64,000 nt of DNA from UBA7374 sp965660635 (lineage in GTDB: Bacteria; Verrucomicrobiota; Verrucomicrobiia; Opitutales; Coraliomargaritaceae). Both the position numbers and the translations under genes were made by a program. Where the stretch lies: contig CBFIAS010000003.1 of NCBI GenBank assembly GCA_965660635.1, positions 11,155 to 75,154 of the forward strand. The letters run 5' to 3'. The notes below the pieces were generated by a model that saw only the letters and a program-made list of their open reading frames with translations, did no database searches and had not been told where the DNA came from. Position 1 is the first letter of the stretch; each line of letters opens with the position of its first letter. Shown here piece by piece: positions 9,308 to 17,487 of this stretch.

Positions 9308-10306
9308 ATGGAACAGGATCTGAACACCCTCGACCCCGCCTCGATCAAAGACAACGAAGCCCTCGAATGGCTGCCCCGGCTCCGTCAAGCGGTCGGCCAG
9401 GTCATCGTCGGCCAACGCTACCTCGTGGATCGCCTCCTTGTCGGCCTCCTGGCCAACGGGCATGTCCTCCTCGAAGGCGTGCCCGGCCTGGCCAAGACCC
9501 TCAGCATCCGCACCCTCGCCCAAGCCACCGGCGCCGACTTCAAGCGCATCCAGTTCACCCCCGACCTGCTCCCTGCAGACATCGTCGGCACCCTCATTTA
9601 CAGCCCCCAGGAAAACACCTTTCACACCCGGAAGGGCCCCGTCTTCGCAAACCTCGTACTGGCCGACGAAATCAACCGCGCCCCCGCCAAAGTGCAGAGC
9701 GCCCTCCTCGAAGCCATGCAGGAACGGCAAGTCACCATCGGCGACACCACCTACGACCTCCCCCAGCCCTTCCTCGTCCTCGCCACCGAGAACCCCATCG
9801 ACCAGGAGGGCACCTATCCACTGCCCGAAGCACAGGTTGACCGCTTCATGCTCAAGCTCAAAGTGGGCTACCCCTCAAAATCCGACGAGCGCACCATCCT
9901 CGACCGGATGGCCTCCACTGACCCGAAGCTGGAAGCCCCCACCGTCGCTTCCCTCGAAGACGTGCAAAAGGCCCGGCATCTGGTCAACCAGGTCTACCTC
10001 GATCCCAAAGTGCGCGACTACATCGTCAACCTCGTCCTCGCCACCCGCCAGCCCGAAGACTACAAGCTCGAGCTAGGCCAGTACATCCAGTTCGGTGCCA
10101 GCCCCCGGGCCACCATCAGCCTCGCCCTCGCCTCCAAGGCGTGGGCCCTCATCCAGGGCCGCGCCTACGTCGTGCCCGAGGACATCAAGGAAATCGGCAT
10201 GGACGTGCTGCGCCACCGCGTCGTTCCCAGCTACGAGGCCGAAGCCGAGGAGATCGACAGCGAGCAACTCCTTCGCTCCGTCTTCGCCGCCGTTCCCGTC
10301 CCCTGA
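9308..10306 (+). CDS. moxR: MoxR-family AAA+ ATPase
   Basis: MoxR chaperone-like ATPase that opens the Bat operon and is thought to act with VWA-domain proteins. It has 332 residues. Walker A is EGVPGLAKT, Walker B LVLADEINRAP, sensor ATENPIDQEGTYPLPEAQVDRF. This is the typical MRP-subfamily arrangement: MoxR, then a DUF58 protein, then VWA proteins on one strand. The start is the ATG at 9308, 119 bp from the divergent NtrC gene. That shared intergenic region presumably holds the operon promoter, but I could not identify a specific site in it. Confidence 0.95.
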   Translation: MEQDLNTLDPASIKDNEALEWLPRLRQAVGQVIVGQRYLVDRLLVGLLANGHVLLEGVPGLAKTLSIRTLAQATGADFKRIQFTPDLLPADIVGTLIYSPQENTFHTRKGPVFANLVLADEINRAPAKVQSALLEAMQERQVTIGDTTYDLPQPFLVLATENPIDQEGTYPLPEAQVDRFMLKLKVGYPSKSDERTILDRMASTDPKLEAPTVASLEDVQKARHLVNQVYLDPKVRDYIVNLVLATRQPEDYKLELGQYIQFGASPRATISLALASKAWALIQGRAYVVPEDIKEIGMDVLRHRVVPSYEAEAEEIDSEQLLRSVFAAVPVP

Positions 10307-10344
10307 TTTTTGCCCGCGTGGCAGCATCCCAACTCGGTTTCCCC

Positions 10345-11226
10345 ATGACGCCGGCAGAAATCATCCGGAAAGTACGCAGACTCGAGATCCGCACACGCCA
10401 TCTCGTCACCGACTCCGTCAGCGGCGCCTACCACAGTTCCTTCAAAGGCCGCGGCATGGACTTCGAAGAAGTCCGTGAATACGCTGCCGGAGACGATGTG
10501 CGAGCGATCGACTGGAACGTCAGCGCCCGAATGGACAAGCCCTACGTCAAGATCTTCCGCGAAGAGCGCGAACTCACCCTGCTGCTCGTCGTCGATCTCA
10601 GCGCCTCCGGCATCTTCGGATCCGTCGAGCAAAGCAAGCGCGAGCGCGCCGCCGAGATCGCCAGCGTCCTCGCCTTTTCCGCCACCCGCAACAACGACAA
10701 AGTCGGGCTGCTCCTCTACTCCGACGATGTCGAGAAATACATCCCGCCGAAAAAAGGCAGGCAGCACATCCTCCGGGTCATCCGCGACATCCTCTTCCAC
10801 CAGCCAGCAGGCCGCGGCACCAACCCAGTACAAGCCCTCGAATACCTCAGCCGGGTGCAACGCCGCAAAGCCGTCGTCTTCCTCCTCTCCGACTTCCTTG
10901 ACGCAGACGACGCCTGCTTCCAGTCCCTCGCCCTCGTCGGCAAACGACACGACCTGATCAACGTCATTCTCTCCGACCCACGCGAATCCCGGCTCCCCGA
11001 CGTCGGCCTCATCACCCTGGAAGATGCCGAAAGCAACCAGGTCGTCGAGATCGACACCGGCAATCCACGCGTCCGCCAACGCTACCGGGCCGCCGCCGCC
11101 AAACGCGCCGAAAACCTCGCCGCACGCCTCCGGCAGAAGGGCCTCGACTGGGTCGAGACCAGCACCGACGCTCCCTACATGCCCGCCCTCCAGCAACTCT
11201 TCGCCCGCCGGGCCAAACGCTTCTGA
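10345..11226 (+). CDS. DUF58 domain protein (Bat operon)
   Basis: 293-residue DUF58 protein that always travels with MoxR. The hallmark is GRGMDFEEVREYAAGDDVRAIDWNVSARM (split here as GRGMDFEEVREY and DVRAIDWN) near residues 35-60, followed by a VWA-like fold (LLLVVDLSASG, RRKAVVFLLSDFLD). No membrane segment is seen, so it is likely cytosolic. The ATG at 10345 was chosen because it gives the usual N-terminus (MTPAEIIRKVRRLEIRT). The open frame extends upstream into the end of moxR without family similarity. It is 38 bp after moxR and one base from the next start. Confidence 0.92.
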   Translation: MTPAEIIRKVRRLEIRTRHLVTDSVSGAYHSSFKGRGMDFEEVREYAAGDDVRAIDWNVSARMDKPYVKIFREERELTLLLVVDLSASGIFGSVEQSKRERAAEIASVLAFSATRNNDKVGLLLYSDDVEKYIPPKKGRQHILRVIRDILFHQPAGRGTNPVQALEYLSRVQRRKAVVFLLSDFLDADDACFQSLALVGKRHDLINVILSDPRESRLPDVGLITLEDAESNQVVEIDTGNPRVRQRYRAAAAKRAENLAARLRQKGLDWVETSTDAPYMPALQQLFARRAKRF

Positions 11227-11227
11227 C

Positions 11228-11761
11228 ATGCAATCCGCTCCCCCCGAGTTGCCCCCCGGCCCCAATCTGGAAAACCTTCGCGGCCCCGCCGAAGCCGCCT
11301 CCGGCAATCCCTCGCCGCTCGTCCTCGCCCTGCTCCTTCTCCTCTCTGCCGCAGCCATCCTTCTCTCGCTCTGGCTCATCCTCAGGCGCAGACGCAGCAA
11401 GCCGCAAACCGGTCTTCCGCCCTGCGATGCCGCCGCGCAAATCCTGCAAAACGCCCGGCAATCGAAAGACGATGGCGATCTGGCCGCGCACGCCAGCCAG
11501 GCTGTCCGCACCTGCCTCGACACAATCCTCCCTCCCACCACCGCAGCCACCACCGCCGAGCTGGCCGGCCAGTTGGAATCCGCCCCAGTCGTGGACAACG
11601 TCCAAGTCCATCAATTCCTCCAGTCCTGCGACTCCGTCAAGTTCTCCGGCCGTCCGCTCTCCGCAGAACAGCGTATTGAAATTCTCGATACTGCCGGATC
11701 CATTATCGACAGGTTCCGGCAGGCCGGAACAGGCCCCGAACAGAAGCCCGCACAGAGATGA
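11228..11761 (+). CDS. Small membrane protein of the Bat operon (DUF4381-like position)
   Basis: 177-residue protein with a proline-rich N-terminal tail, one strong transmembrane segment (about residues 26-49, SPLVLALLLLLSAAAILLSL) and a basic stop-transfer run (RRRRSKP), then a soluble helical domain. I do not recognise the sequence itself. The position between DUF58 and BatA and the architecture match the small DUF4381-type proteins found in such operons, so that assignment is positional. Its stop overlaps the batA start (ATGA), implying translational coupling. Confidence 0.7.
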   Translation: MQSAPPELPPGPNLENLRGPAEAASGNPSPLVLALLLLLSAAAILLSLWLILRRRRSKPQTGLPPCDAAAQILQNARQSKDDGDLAAHASQAVRTCLDTILPPTTAATTAELAGQLESAPVVDNVQVHQFLQSCDSVKFSGRPLSAEQRIEILDTAGSIIDRFRQAGTGPEQKPAQR

Positions 11762-12795
11762 CCTTCTTCCAGTTCCAGAGCCCGGCCTTCCTCCTCCTCC
11801 TCGCCCTCCTCCCCCTCATCGCCTGGTGGAGCGGCCGCAACGGCCCGGAAGCCGCCCTGCGCTTCTCCAGCACCTCGCTGGTCGAGTCACTCACCCGCTC
11901 CCGCCGCAGCCGCGCCGGGAAATTCCTCCTCGCCCTGCGCATCCTCGGGCTCGCCCTCCTCGTCCTCGCCCTCGCCCGTCCGCAGGAAGGGGAAATGAAC
12001 GAAAGCACCGAGGCCAACGGCATCGACATCGTTCTCACCCTCGACCTCTCCATCTCCATGCGGGCCCTCGACCTCTCCACCCGCCAGAACATCGTTACCC
12101 GGCTCGACGCCGCCAAGTCCGTCGTCCAGGACTTCATCGACAAGCGCCCCCATGACCGCATCGGGCTTGTCGCCTTCGCCGCCGACGCCTTTGTCGTCAG
12201 CCCACTCACCCTCAACCATGATTGGCTGAAGAAGAACATCCAAAGACTTGAACTCGGCGATATCGACGGAAGCGGAACCGCCATCGGCACGGCCCTCGGT
12301 GCCGCGATCAACCGCCTCCGCGACAAGGAAGAAGGCAGCCGCATCGTCGTCCTCCTGACCGACGGAGAAAACAACAGCGGGGAAATCTCCCCCATCGGAG
12401 CCGCCGAAGCCGCCAAGAGCCTCGGCGTCAAGGTCTACACCATCGCCACCGGCCAGCAGGGCCGCGTCCCCGTCCCCTCCATGGCACGCAATGGCCGGGT
12501 CATGCGCGACCCCAATGGCAAACCACTCTACCGCGGTGAAAGCATATCCTCCAACTACGACGAGGAAAGCCTGGGCAAGATCGCCACCCTCACCGGTGGC
12601 CGCTTCTTCCGCGCCCGGCAGGACGGAGACCTGGAGAAGATCTACAACGACATCGACCAACTCGAAACCACCACCGTCGAGCTCCGCAGCTTCGCCAGCC
12701 TCACCGAACTCTTCCACTGGCCCGCCATCATCGGACTGGCCCTGCTCGGCCTCGAACTCACCCTCGCCAATACGCGCTACCGCCGCCTGCCGTGA
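11758..12795 (+). CDS. batA: BatA-like VWA-domain membrane protein
   Basis: 345-residue inner-membrane protein with two N-terminal helices (FLLLLALLPLIAWW; FLLALRILGLALLVLALA), a VWA domain (about 90-290) and a C-terminal helix (LFHWPAIIGLALLGLELTL). The metal-ion-dependent adhesion site looks intact: DLSIS near residue 96, the GSGTAIGTA threonine, and LLTDGEN. The BatA/BatB pair is linked to aerotolerance and stress resistance in Bacteroides and Leptospira; the exact biochemical role is unknown. It overlaps both neighbours by 4 bp. Confidence 0.9.
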   Translation: MTFFQFQSPAFLLLLALLPLIAWWSGRNGPEAALRFSSTSLVESLTRSRRSRAGKFLLALRILGLALLVLALARPQEGEMNESTEANGIDIVLTLDLSISMRALDLSTRQNIVTRLDAAKSVVQDFIDKRPHDRIGLVAFAADAFVVSPLTLNHDWLKKNIQRLELGDIDGSGTAIGTALGAAINRLRDKEEGSRIVVLLTDGENNSGEISPIGAAEAAKSLGVKVYTIATGQQGRVPVPSMARNGRVMRDPNGKPLYRGESISSNYDEESLGKIATLTGGRFFRARQDGDLEKIYNDIDQLETTTVELRSFASLTELFHWPAIIGLALLGLELTLANTRYRRLP

Positions 12796-14825
12796 ACTTC
12801 GCCAACCACATCTGGCTGTACCTCGCCCCGGCCATCCTCCTCGCCGCGCTCGCCATGATCCTCCAGGGCCTGCGCAGGCGCGAGCATCTGCTCGCCCGGT
12901 TCGCCGCCCGCCGGCTCCTCAGCCAACTCACTGAGAAAGCTGCCCTCGGACGCACCCTGCTCAAGGCCGCGCTGGCCGCGCTTGGCCTCGCCGCTGTCGC
13001 CCTCTCCTTGGCCCGTCCCCAGTACGGAATTGAATGGTCCGAGCGCAAGGCCCGCGGCCTCGACATCGTCTTCGTCCTCGACAGTTCAAAAAGCATGCTC
13101 GCCACCGACCTGCGGCCCACCCGCCTGGCCCGCGCCAAGCTCGCTGTGCTCGACCTCGTCGAGCGCCTCGAAAGCGACCGGGTCGGGCTCGTCGCCTACG
13201 CTGGACAGGCCTTCCTCCAAACGCCCCCCACCCTCGACTACGCCGCCTTCCGGGAAAGCCTGGATGCGATCGGCCCGGGTAGTCTCTCCCGTGGCGGCAG
13301 CGACCTCGGCCGCGCCCTTGAAGAAGCAGCCAAGGCATTTCCCGTTGAAAGCAATGTGAAGGCTGTCGTCCTTCTGACCGACGGCGAGGACCTCGGCGGA
13401 GAAGCCATCCAAACCGCGGGGAAGATCGCCCGGGACGGGATCAAGGTCTTCGCCATCGGCATCGGCACCGCCGAAGGCGCCTACCTGCAAATCCGCAACC
13501 CCGACGGGGAAGACACCTACCTGCGCGACAACCAGGGACAGCCGGTGCGCAGCCGGCTCGATGAATCCGCCCTCCAGCAAATCGCCACCCTGACTGGCGG
13601 ACAATACCAGCGGCTCGGAGGCAACTCACTCGAACAGTTCTACGCCTCCGTCATCGCCACCCTTCCCCGCAGCGAGCGCGACTCCGAGATGCGGGAAATC
13701 CCCATCGAGCGCTTCCAGTGGCCGCTCTCTGCCGCGTTCCTTTTCCTCACTGTGGAAATGCTCATACGCAGGCGGCGGCCTACCCGCCTCGCTGCCACTT
13801 CGCTCTATTGCCTCACTCTACTGCAAGGCCTTGCACCCAGCCCCCTCAGTGCCGGAGAAGCCCTGCCCGAAACACCTCTGCCCATGGAGGAAACCACGGA
13901 AGCCGGAGTACCCGGTGAACTCGAGCCGCACATGGCCTACAACGACGGACGCGAGGCCATCCTCGAAGGCGATTACACCCGGGCAAGCGCCCGCTTTGAC
14001 ACCGCCGTGACTGCCAGCAACGACTTTAAACTACAACGCGACGCCCTCTACAACAAGGGACATGGCAACTTCCTGTCCGGCGAAGCCGCCTTCCGCTCCG
14101 GAGATTTCCAACAAGCCATCGACCAGTGGAAGCAATCCGAGGCCGCCTTCCGCTCCGCCGTGCAAATCGACCCGGACGACTCACTTGCCCAGAAGGATGC
14201 TGGACTCGTCGAAGCACGCCGCAAGGCGCTGGAAGAATACCTCGAGCAACAAGAGCAGCAACAGGACGAGCAACAAGAGCAGCAAGACGAGCAGCAGGAG
14301 CAAGAGGAATCCAACGAGGATTCCAGCAATTCGCAAAACCCGGAGGATCAGCAGGGCGAAGGCCAGGAAGAGGAACAGCCACAAAACGGCGGCGACGGCT
14401 CCGAGTCCGGCGAAGACGCATCCAGCGAAGAAAACACGAAAAACGAAGAAGAATCCTCCGACCAGTCCTCCGGAGAAAGCCAGGAGGAGTCCGGAGATCC
14501 CGGCCAGCCGGAAGATTCCTCCAACGGGGAAAATGCCGGAGAAGAGGAGTCCGAAGGCGACGAGCCATCCGGCAGCGAACCAGAGGAGCCGGAGGAAGAA
14601 AACGGGCAAGAGCAAGGCCAGCCGCTCCCGGAAAATCCACCGGAGGACAGTGACGACGAATCCACCGGACAGGCCGCGGCCGGCTCCGCCCAGCCCGTCG
14701 AGGGGATGACGCAAGTCGAGGCCCGCGCCCTGCTCGACAGCATGCGCGAGGGCGAGCAACTTCTACCCTTTGTTGAACAAAACGCTGAGAAATCCGGTCA
14801 GCGCAAGCCATTGCAAGACTGGTAA
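12792..14825 (+). CDS. batB: BatB-BatC fusion: VWA domain, TPR region and long acidic Gln/Glu/Ser tail
   Basis: 677 residues, about twice a usual BatB. Residues 1-325 are BatB: two N-terminal helices, a VWA domain with intact MIDAS (LDSSKS, LLTDGED) and a membrane segment (FQWPLSAAFLFLTVEMLI). A further hydrophobic segment follows at about 337-350. Residues about 380-480 are TPR-like (AYNDGREAILEGDYTRA, NKGHGNFLSGEAAF, AFRSAVQIDPDD) as in BatC. Residues about 485-640 are a low-complexity acidic stretch rich in Gln, Glu, Ser and Asp. The C-terminus (EARALLDSMREGEQLLP) resembles the BatC end. The start is GTG at 12792, overlapping the batA stop (GTGA). Fusion of the two subunits in one chain is the inference. 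Confidence 0.88.
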   Translation: MNFANHIWLYLAPAILLAALAMILQGLRRREHLLARFAARRLLSQLTEKAALGRTLLKAALAALGLAAVALSLARPQYGIEWSERKARGLDIVFVLDSSKSMLATDLRPTRLARAKLAVLDLVERLESDRVGLVAYAGQAFLQTPPTLDYAAFRESLDAIGPGSLSRGGSDLGRALEEAAKAFPVESNVKAVVLLTDGEDLGGEAIQTAGKIARDGIKVFAIGIGTAEGAYLQIRNPDGEDTYLRDNQGQPVRSRLDESALQQIATLTGGQYQRLGGNSLEQFYASVIATLPRSERDSEMREIPIERFQWPLSAAFLFLTVEMLIRRRRPTRLAATSLYCLTLLQGLAPSPLSAGEALPETPLPMEETTEAGVPGELEPHMAYNDGREAILEGDYTRASARFDTAVTASNDFKLQRDALYNKGHGNFLSGEAAFRSGDFQQAIDQWKQSEAAFRSAVQIDPDDSLAQKDAGLVEARRKALEEYLEQQEQQQDEQQEQQDEQQEQEESNEDSSNSQNPEDQQGEGQEEEQPQNGGDGSESGEDASSEENTKNEEESSDQSSGESQEESGDPGQPEDSSNGENAGEEESEGDEPSGSEPEEPEEENGQEQGQPLPENPPEDSDDESTGQAAAGSAQPVEGMTQVEARALLDSMREGEQLLPFVEQNAEKSGQRKPLQDW

Positions 14826-14836
14826 ACCCTGCATCC

Positions 14837-16645
14837 ATGAAGCCACTCATCCACAGCACACTCCTTCTTTTCTGCACGGGGCAGATGCTCCTCGCCGGGC
14901 TATCCGTCAAGACCCGCTTCAGCCAACCCCGCGTGGCCCTCGGAAATCCCGTTCAATACATCGTGGAGATCACGGCGTCCGACTCCGCGGCCCAGCCAAA
15001 GCTCCAGCCCATCACTTCCCTGCCGATCCCGCTCGCCGATGGACTGGAACTCCGCAACGGCCGCAACTCCAGTAGCTCGCAGACCCGCATCGTCAACGGG
15101 AAAACAGAATACCGCATCACCCAGAGCGCAATCATCGACGTCATCCCGCCCTCCACTGGTTCCTTCACCATAGCAGCCTACCAAATCGAGATCGATGGCC
15201 AGACATTGACCGCGCCCGCCGCCACCCTGCAGGTCGTGGAGAACCCCGCCGACGCCGCTCCAACGGTCAACGAACTGGCATTCCTTGAAGTCGAATCCCC
15301 GGACAAACTTTACCTCGGGCAATCCGCCGACCTCAAACTCAGGCTCCACATCGCCGAAAACGTGCGGCTCTCCGGCATTGGCAACTTCGAGAGCCAGGCA
15401 GACGGGTTTTCCATGGACCAGGATCCCAACAAATACAACGAGGACCGCATTCTGCGCGATGGGCGTGAATACCGGGTGCTGACTTGGGACATCAACGCGA
15501 CCGCACTCACTGCCGGGCCGCAGTCTCTCGACTTCCAGATCGAAGTCTCCGCCAGGATGCCCGGCAGTTCCCGATCCAGTAGCCGGTCTCCCTTCGGGCG
15601 CAGCCTCTTCGACGATTTCTTTGAGCCTGCCCAGCGCTTCCCTGTCTACGGAAAACACACCATTGAAGTACTGCCCCTGCCAGAGGAAAACCGCCCGCCC
15701 GCATTTGACGGCGCCGTCGGCAAATTCAGCATGGAAGTCTTCACCGATCTCCAGGAGACCACCGTCGGAGAACCCATCATGTATTCCATCCGGCTGGCCG
15801 GCGAGGGCAACTTCGACCGCATCCAGGCTCCTGAACTGGCTGACTCGCCCGACTGGAAGCTCTACAGCCCGCAGGCTGTCCAAGAGGAATCCGGAGAAGA
15901 CGGCTCCGCCGCGACCAAGCGCTTCGACTATGTCATGACACCCGCCCGGGCGGGCAGCTTGAAGACACCCGCTGTCCAGTTTGCCTACTTCGACCCCGCG
16001 CGCGCAGCCTACGTCCTGCTGGAAAGCCCGCCCATCCCGGTCAACGTAAAGCCATCAGATCGCGCCTACTTGCCGCCTGCACCAGTTGCCGGCAAGGCCA
16101 ACGGGGAGGCGGAGAACCGGCCCCTCCTCTCCCGGCCCCTGACCCGGGAGGAAGCCCTCACCACGCTCGACTACCAGCCGCGAAAAAGCACTGCCTCACC
16201 GGATGCCCTTCACCCCTTCCATTCAAAGGCATTCCTCGCGCTTCAGACAGCCCTCTTGCTTCTTCTCAGTGTCGCGGCAATCCTCTTGCGGCGTCACACG
16301 GTACTTAACGAAGACCCACGGAATGCCCTGGCCCGGGCCGCCCAAAAAGCCAGCAAGCAGGCCCGCGCACAGGCCCTGGCCGCGACCGGAGCACCGGAAT
16401 TCTACAAGGCCGCGCTCGCCTCCGTGCGCCACGCCGCAACCGCCCGCACCCGACAGGACCAGAGCAACGCCACCTACCATGAATTGCACGCCCTCCTGCC
16501 CGGCCCGGAAAATAATCCGCAAGCCGTCGAGGCCCTCCAAACCCTTTGCCTGGGTGCCGATGCCCTGCAATTCTCCGGCAAGCCGCAGAACGCCAACCTC
16601 GAAGCTCTCCGCCCGCTCCTCGACACAGTCCTCCGCTCCCTATGA
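14837..16645 (+). CDS. batD: BatD-like protein (oxygen tolerance)
   Basis: 602 residues with an N-terminal signal peptide (MKPLIHSTLLLFCTGQMLLAG), a large extracytoplasmic beta-rich body and a C-terminal transmembrane segment (about 465-485, FLALQTALLLLLSVAAILL) followed by a cytosolic tail of about 115 residues. BatD signatures are the opening VKTRFSQPRVALGNPVQYIV and the repeat PTVGEP-type phrase TTVGEPIMYSIRLAGEGN near residue 315. It sits in the standard order after BatB/C and ends in ATGA overlap with the next gene. Confidence 0.9.
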   Translation: MKPLIHSTLLLFCTGQMLLAGLSVKTRFSQPRVALGNPVQYIVEITASDSAAQPKLQPITSLPIPLADGLELRNGRNSSSSQTRIVNGKTEYRITQSAIIDVIPPSTGSFTIAAYQIEIDGQTLTAPAATLQVVENPADAAPTVNELAFLEVESPDKLYLGQSADLKLRLHIAENVRLSGIGNFESQADGFSMDQDPNKYNEDRILRDGREYRVLTWDINATALTAGPQSLDFQIEVSARMPGSSRSSSRSPFGRSLFDDFFEPAQRFPVYGKHTIEVLPLPEENRPPAFDGAVGKFSMEVFTDLQETTVGEPIMYSIRLAGEGNFDRIQAPELADSPDWKLYSPQAVQEESGEDGSAATKRFDYVMTPARAGSLKTPAVQFAYFDPARAAYVLLESPPIPVNVKPSDRAYLPPAPVAGKANGEAENRPLLSRPLTREEALTTLDYQPRKSTASPDALHPFHSKAFLALQTALLLLLSVAAILLRRHTVLNEDPRNALARAAQKASKQARAQALAATGAPEFYKAALASVRHAATARTRQDQSNATYHELHALLPGPENNPQAVEALQTLCLGADALQFSGKPQNANLEALRPLLDTVLRSL

Positions 16646-17412
16646 AACCGCTTCCAGAAAGAACCCTGCCGCGATTGAACAAAGCCCTTCGCGGGCTCAT
16701 CGCCTTCGCCCTGCTCGCCCTGTCTCACACCCTGTGGGCAGATGATTTCCAGAATGGACTCAAAGCCTACGAGTCGGGCGACTTTACTGCCGCTGCACAG
16801 TCTTTTGAAAAAGCTGCCGGAACCGGTGAGACCGCCGCCGCCCGGCATAATCTCGCCCTCAGCGCCTATCAATCCGGACAACCGGCGGAGGCCGTTTGGC
16901 AACTGGAACGCGCCCTGCGGATCGAACCCCGCAACAAGGAATACCGTTTCAAGCTCGGCGCCCTGCGCCAGCAACTCGGCCTCCCTCCAGGGCCGCCCTC
17001 CTGGCCCGAGGCGGCGGCCAGCACCCTCCCCGCCCCCCAGTGGGCCTGGCTCAGCACGCTCGCGCTCTGGACCGCCCTGGCCGCATGGATCCTCCCGGCC
17101 GCCTGCAAGCACAAGCCCGGCCTCGGCCTCCGGGCCGCACGTATTCTCGGACTCTGTCTCTTCGCCGCCGCAATCCCCGCGCTTGAATTCCACAGGCGGG
17201 CGGAGAGCAACGGAATTGTTACCTCAATGCAGTCCATTGAGTTGCGGGCCGCACCCGCCGATGCCGCCCCGCAGACCGGCCTCGCCCGCCCAGGCGAACG
17301 GGTTCGCATTTTAGACAGCCACGGCAACTTCCACCGGGTCCGCACGGAAGGTGCAGCCAGCGGATGGCTGACAAGAGAAGCTTTCCGGCGCATCCGGCTG
17401 GGAGACGCTTGA
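16642..17412 (+). CDS. batE: BatE-like TPR and SH3 membrane protein
   Basis: 257 residues. An N-terminal hydrophobic segment ends at SHTLWADD (signal or anchor). It is followed by TPR repeats (FQNGLKAYESGDFTAAAQSF, ARHNLALSAYQSGQPAEAVWQLERAL), two hydrophobic helices around 135-180 and a C-terminal bacterial SH3-type segment (QTGLARPGERVRILDSHGNF.. GWLTREAFRRI). This is the BatE layout and closes the operon. The ATG at 16642 overlaps the batD stop (ATGA). The open frame upstream of it has no family similarity. Confidence 0.85.
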   Translation: MKPLPERTLPRLNKALRGLIAFALLALSHTLWADDFQNGLKAYESGDFTAAAQSFEKAAGTGETAAARHNLALSAYQSGQPAEAVWQLERALRIEPRNKEYRFKLGALRQQLGLPPGPPSWPEAAASTLPAPQWAWLSTLALWTALAAWILPAACKHKPGLGLRAARILGLCLFAAAIPALEFHRRAESNGIVTSMQSIELRAAPADAAPQTGLARPGERVRILDSHGNFHRVRTEGAASGWLTREAFRRIRLGDA

Positions 17413-17487
17413 TTTTTCTCCCTCCACCAGCCATGGTCTAGCTTTTTTCAATTCAACCAGCACGAAGAAACATCGCATAGCAACAAC

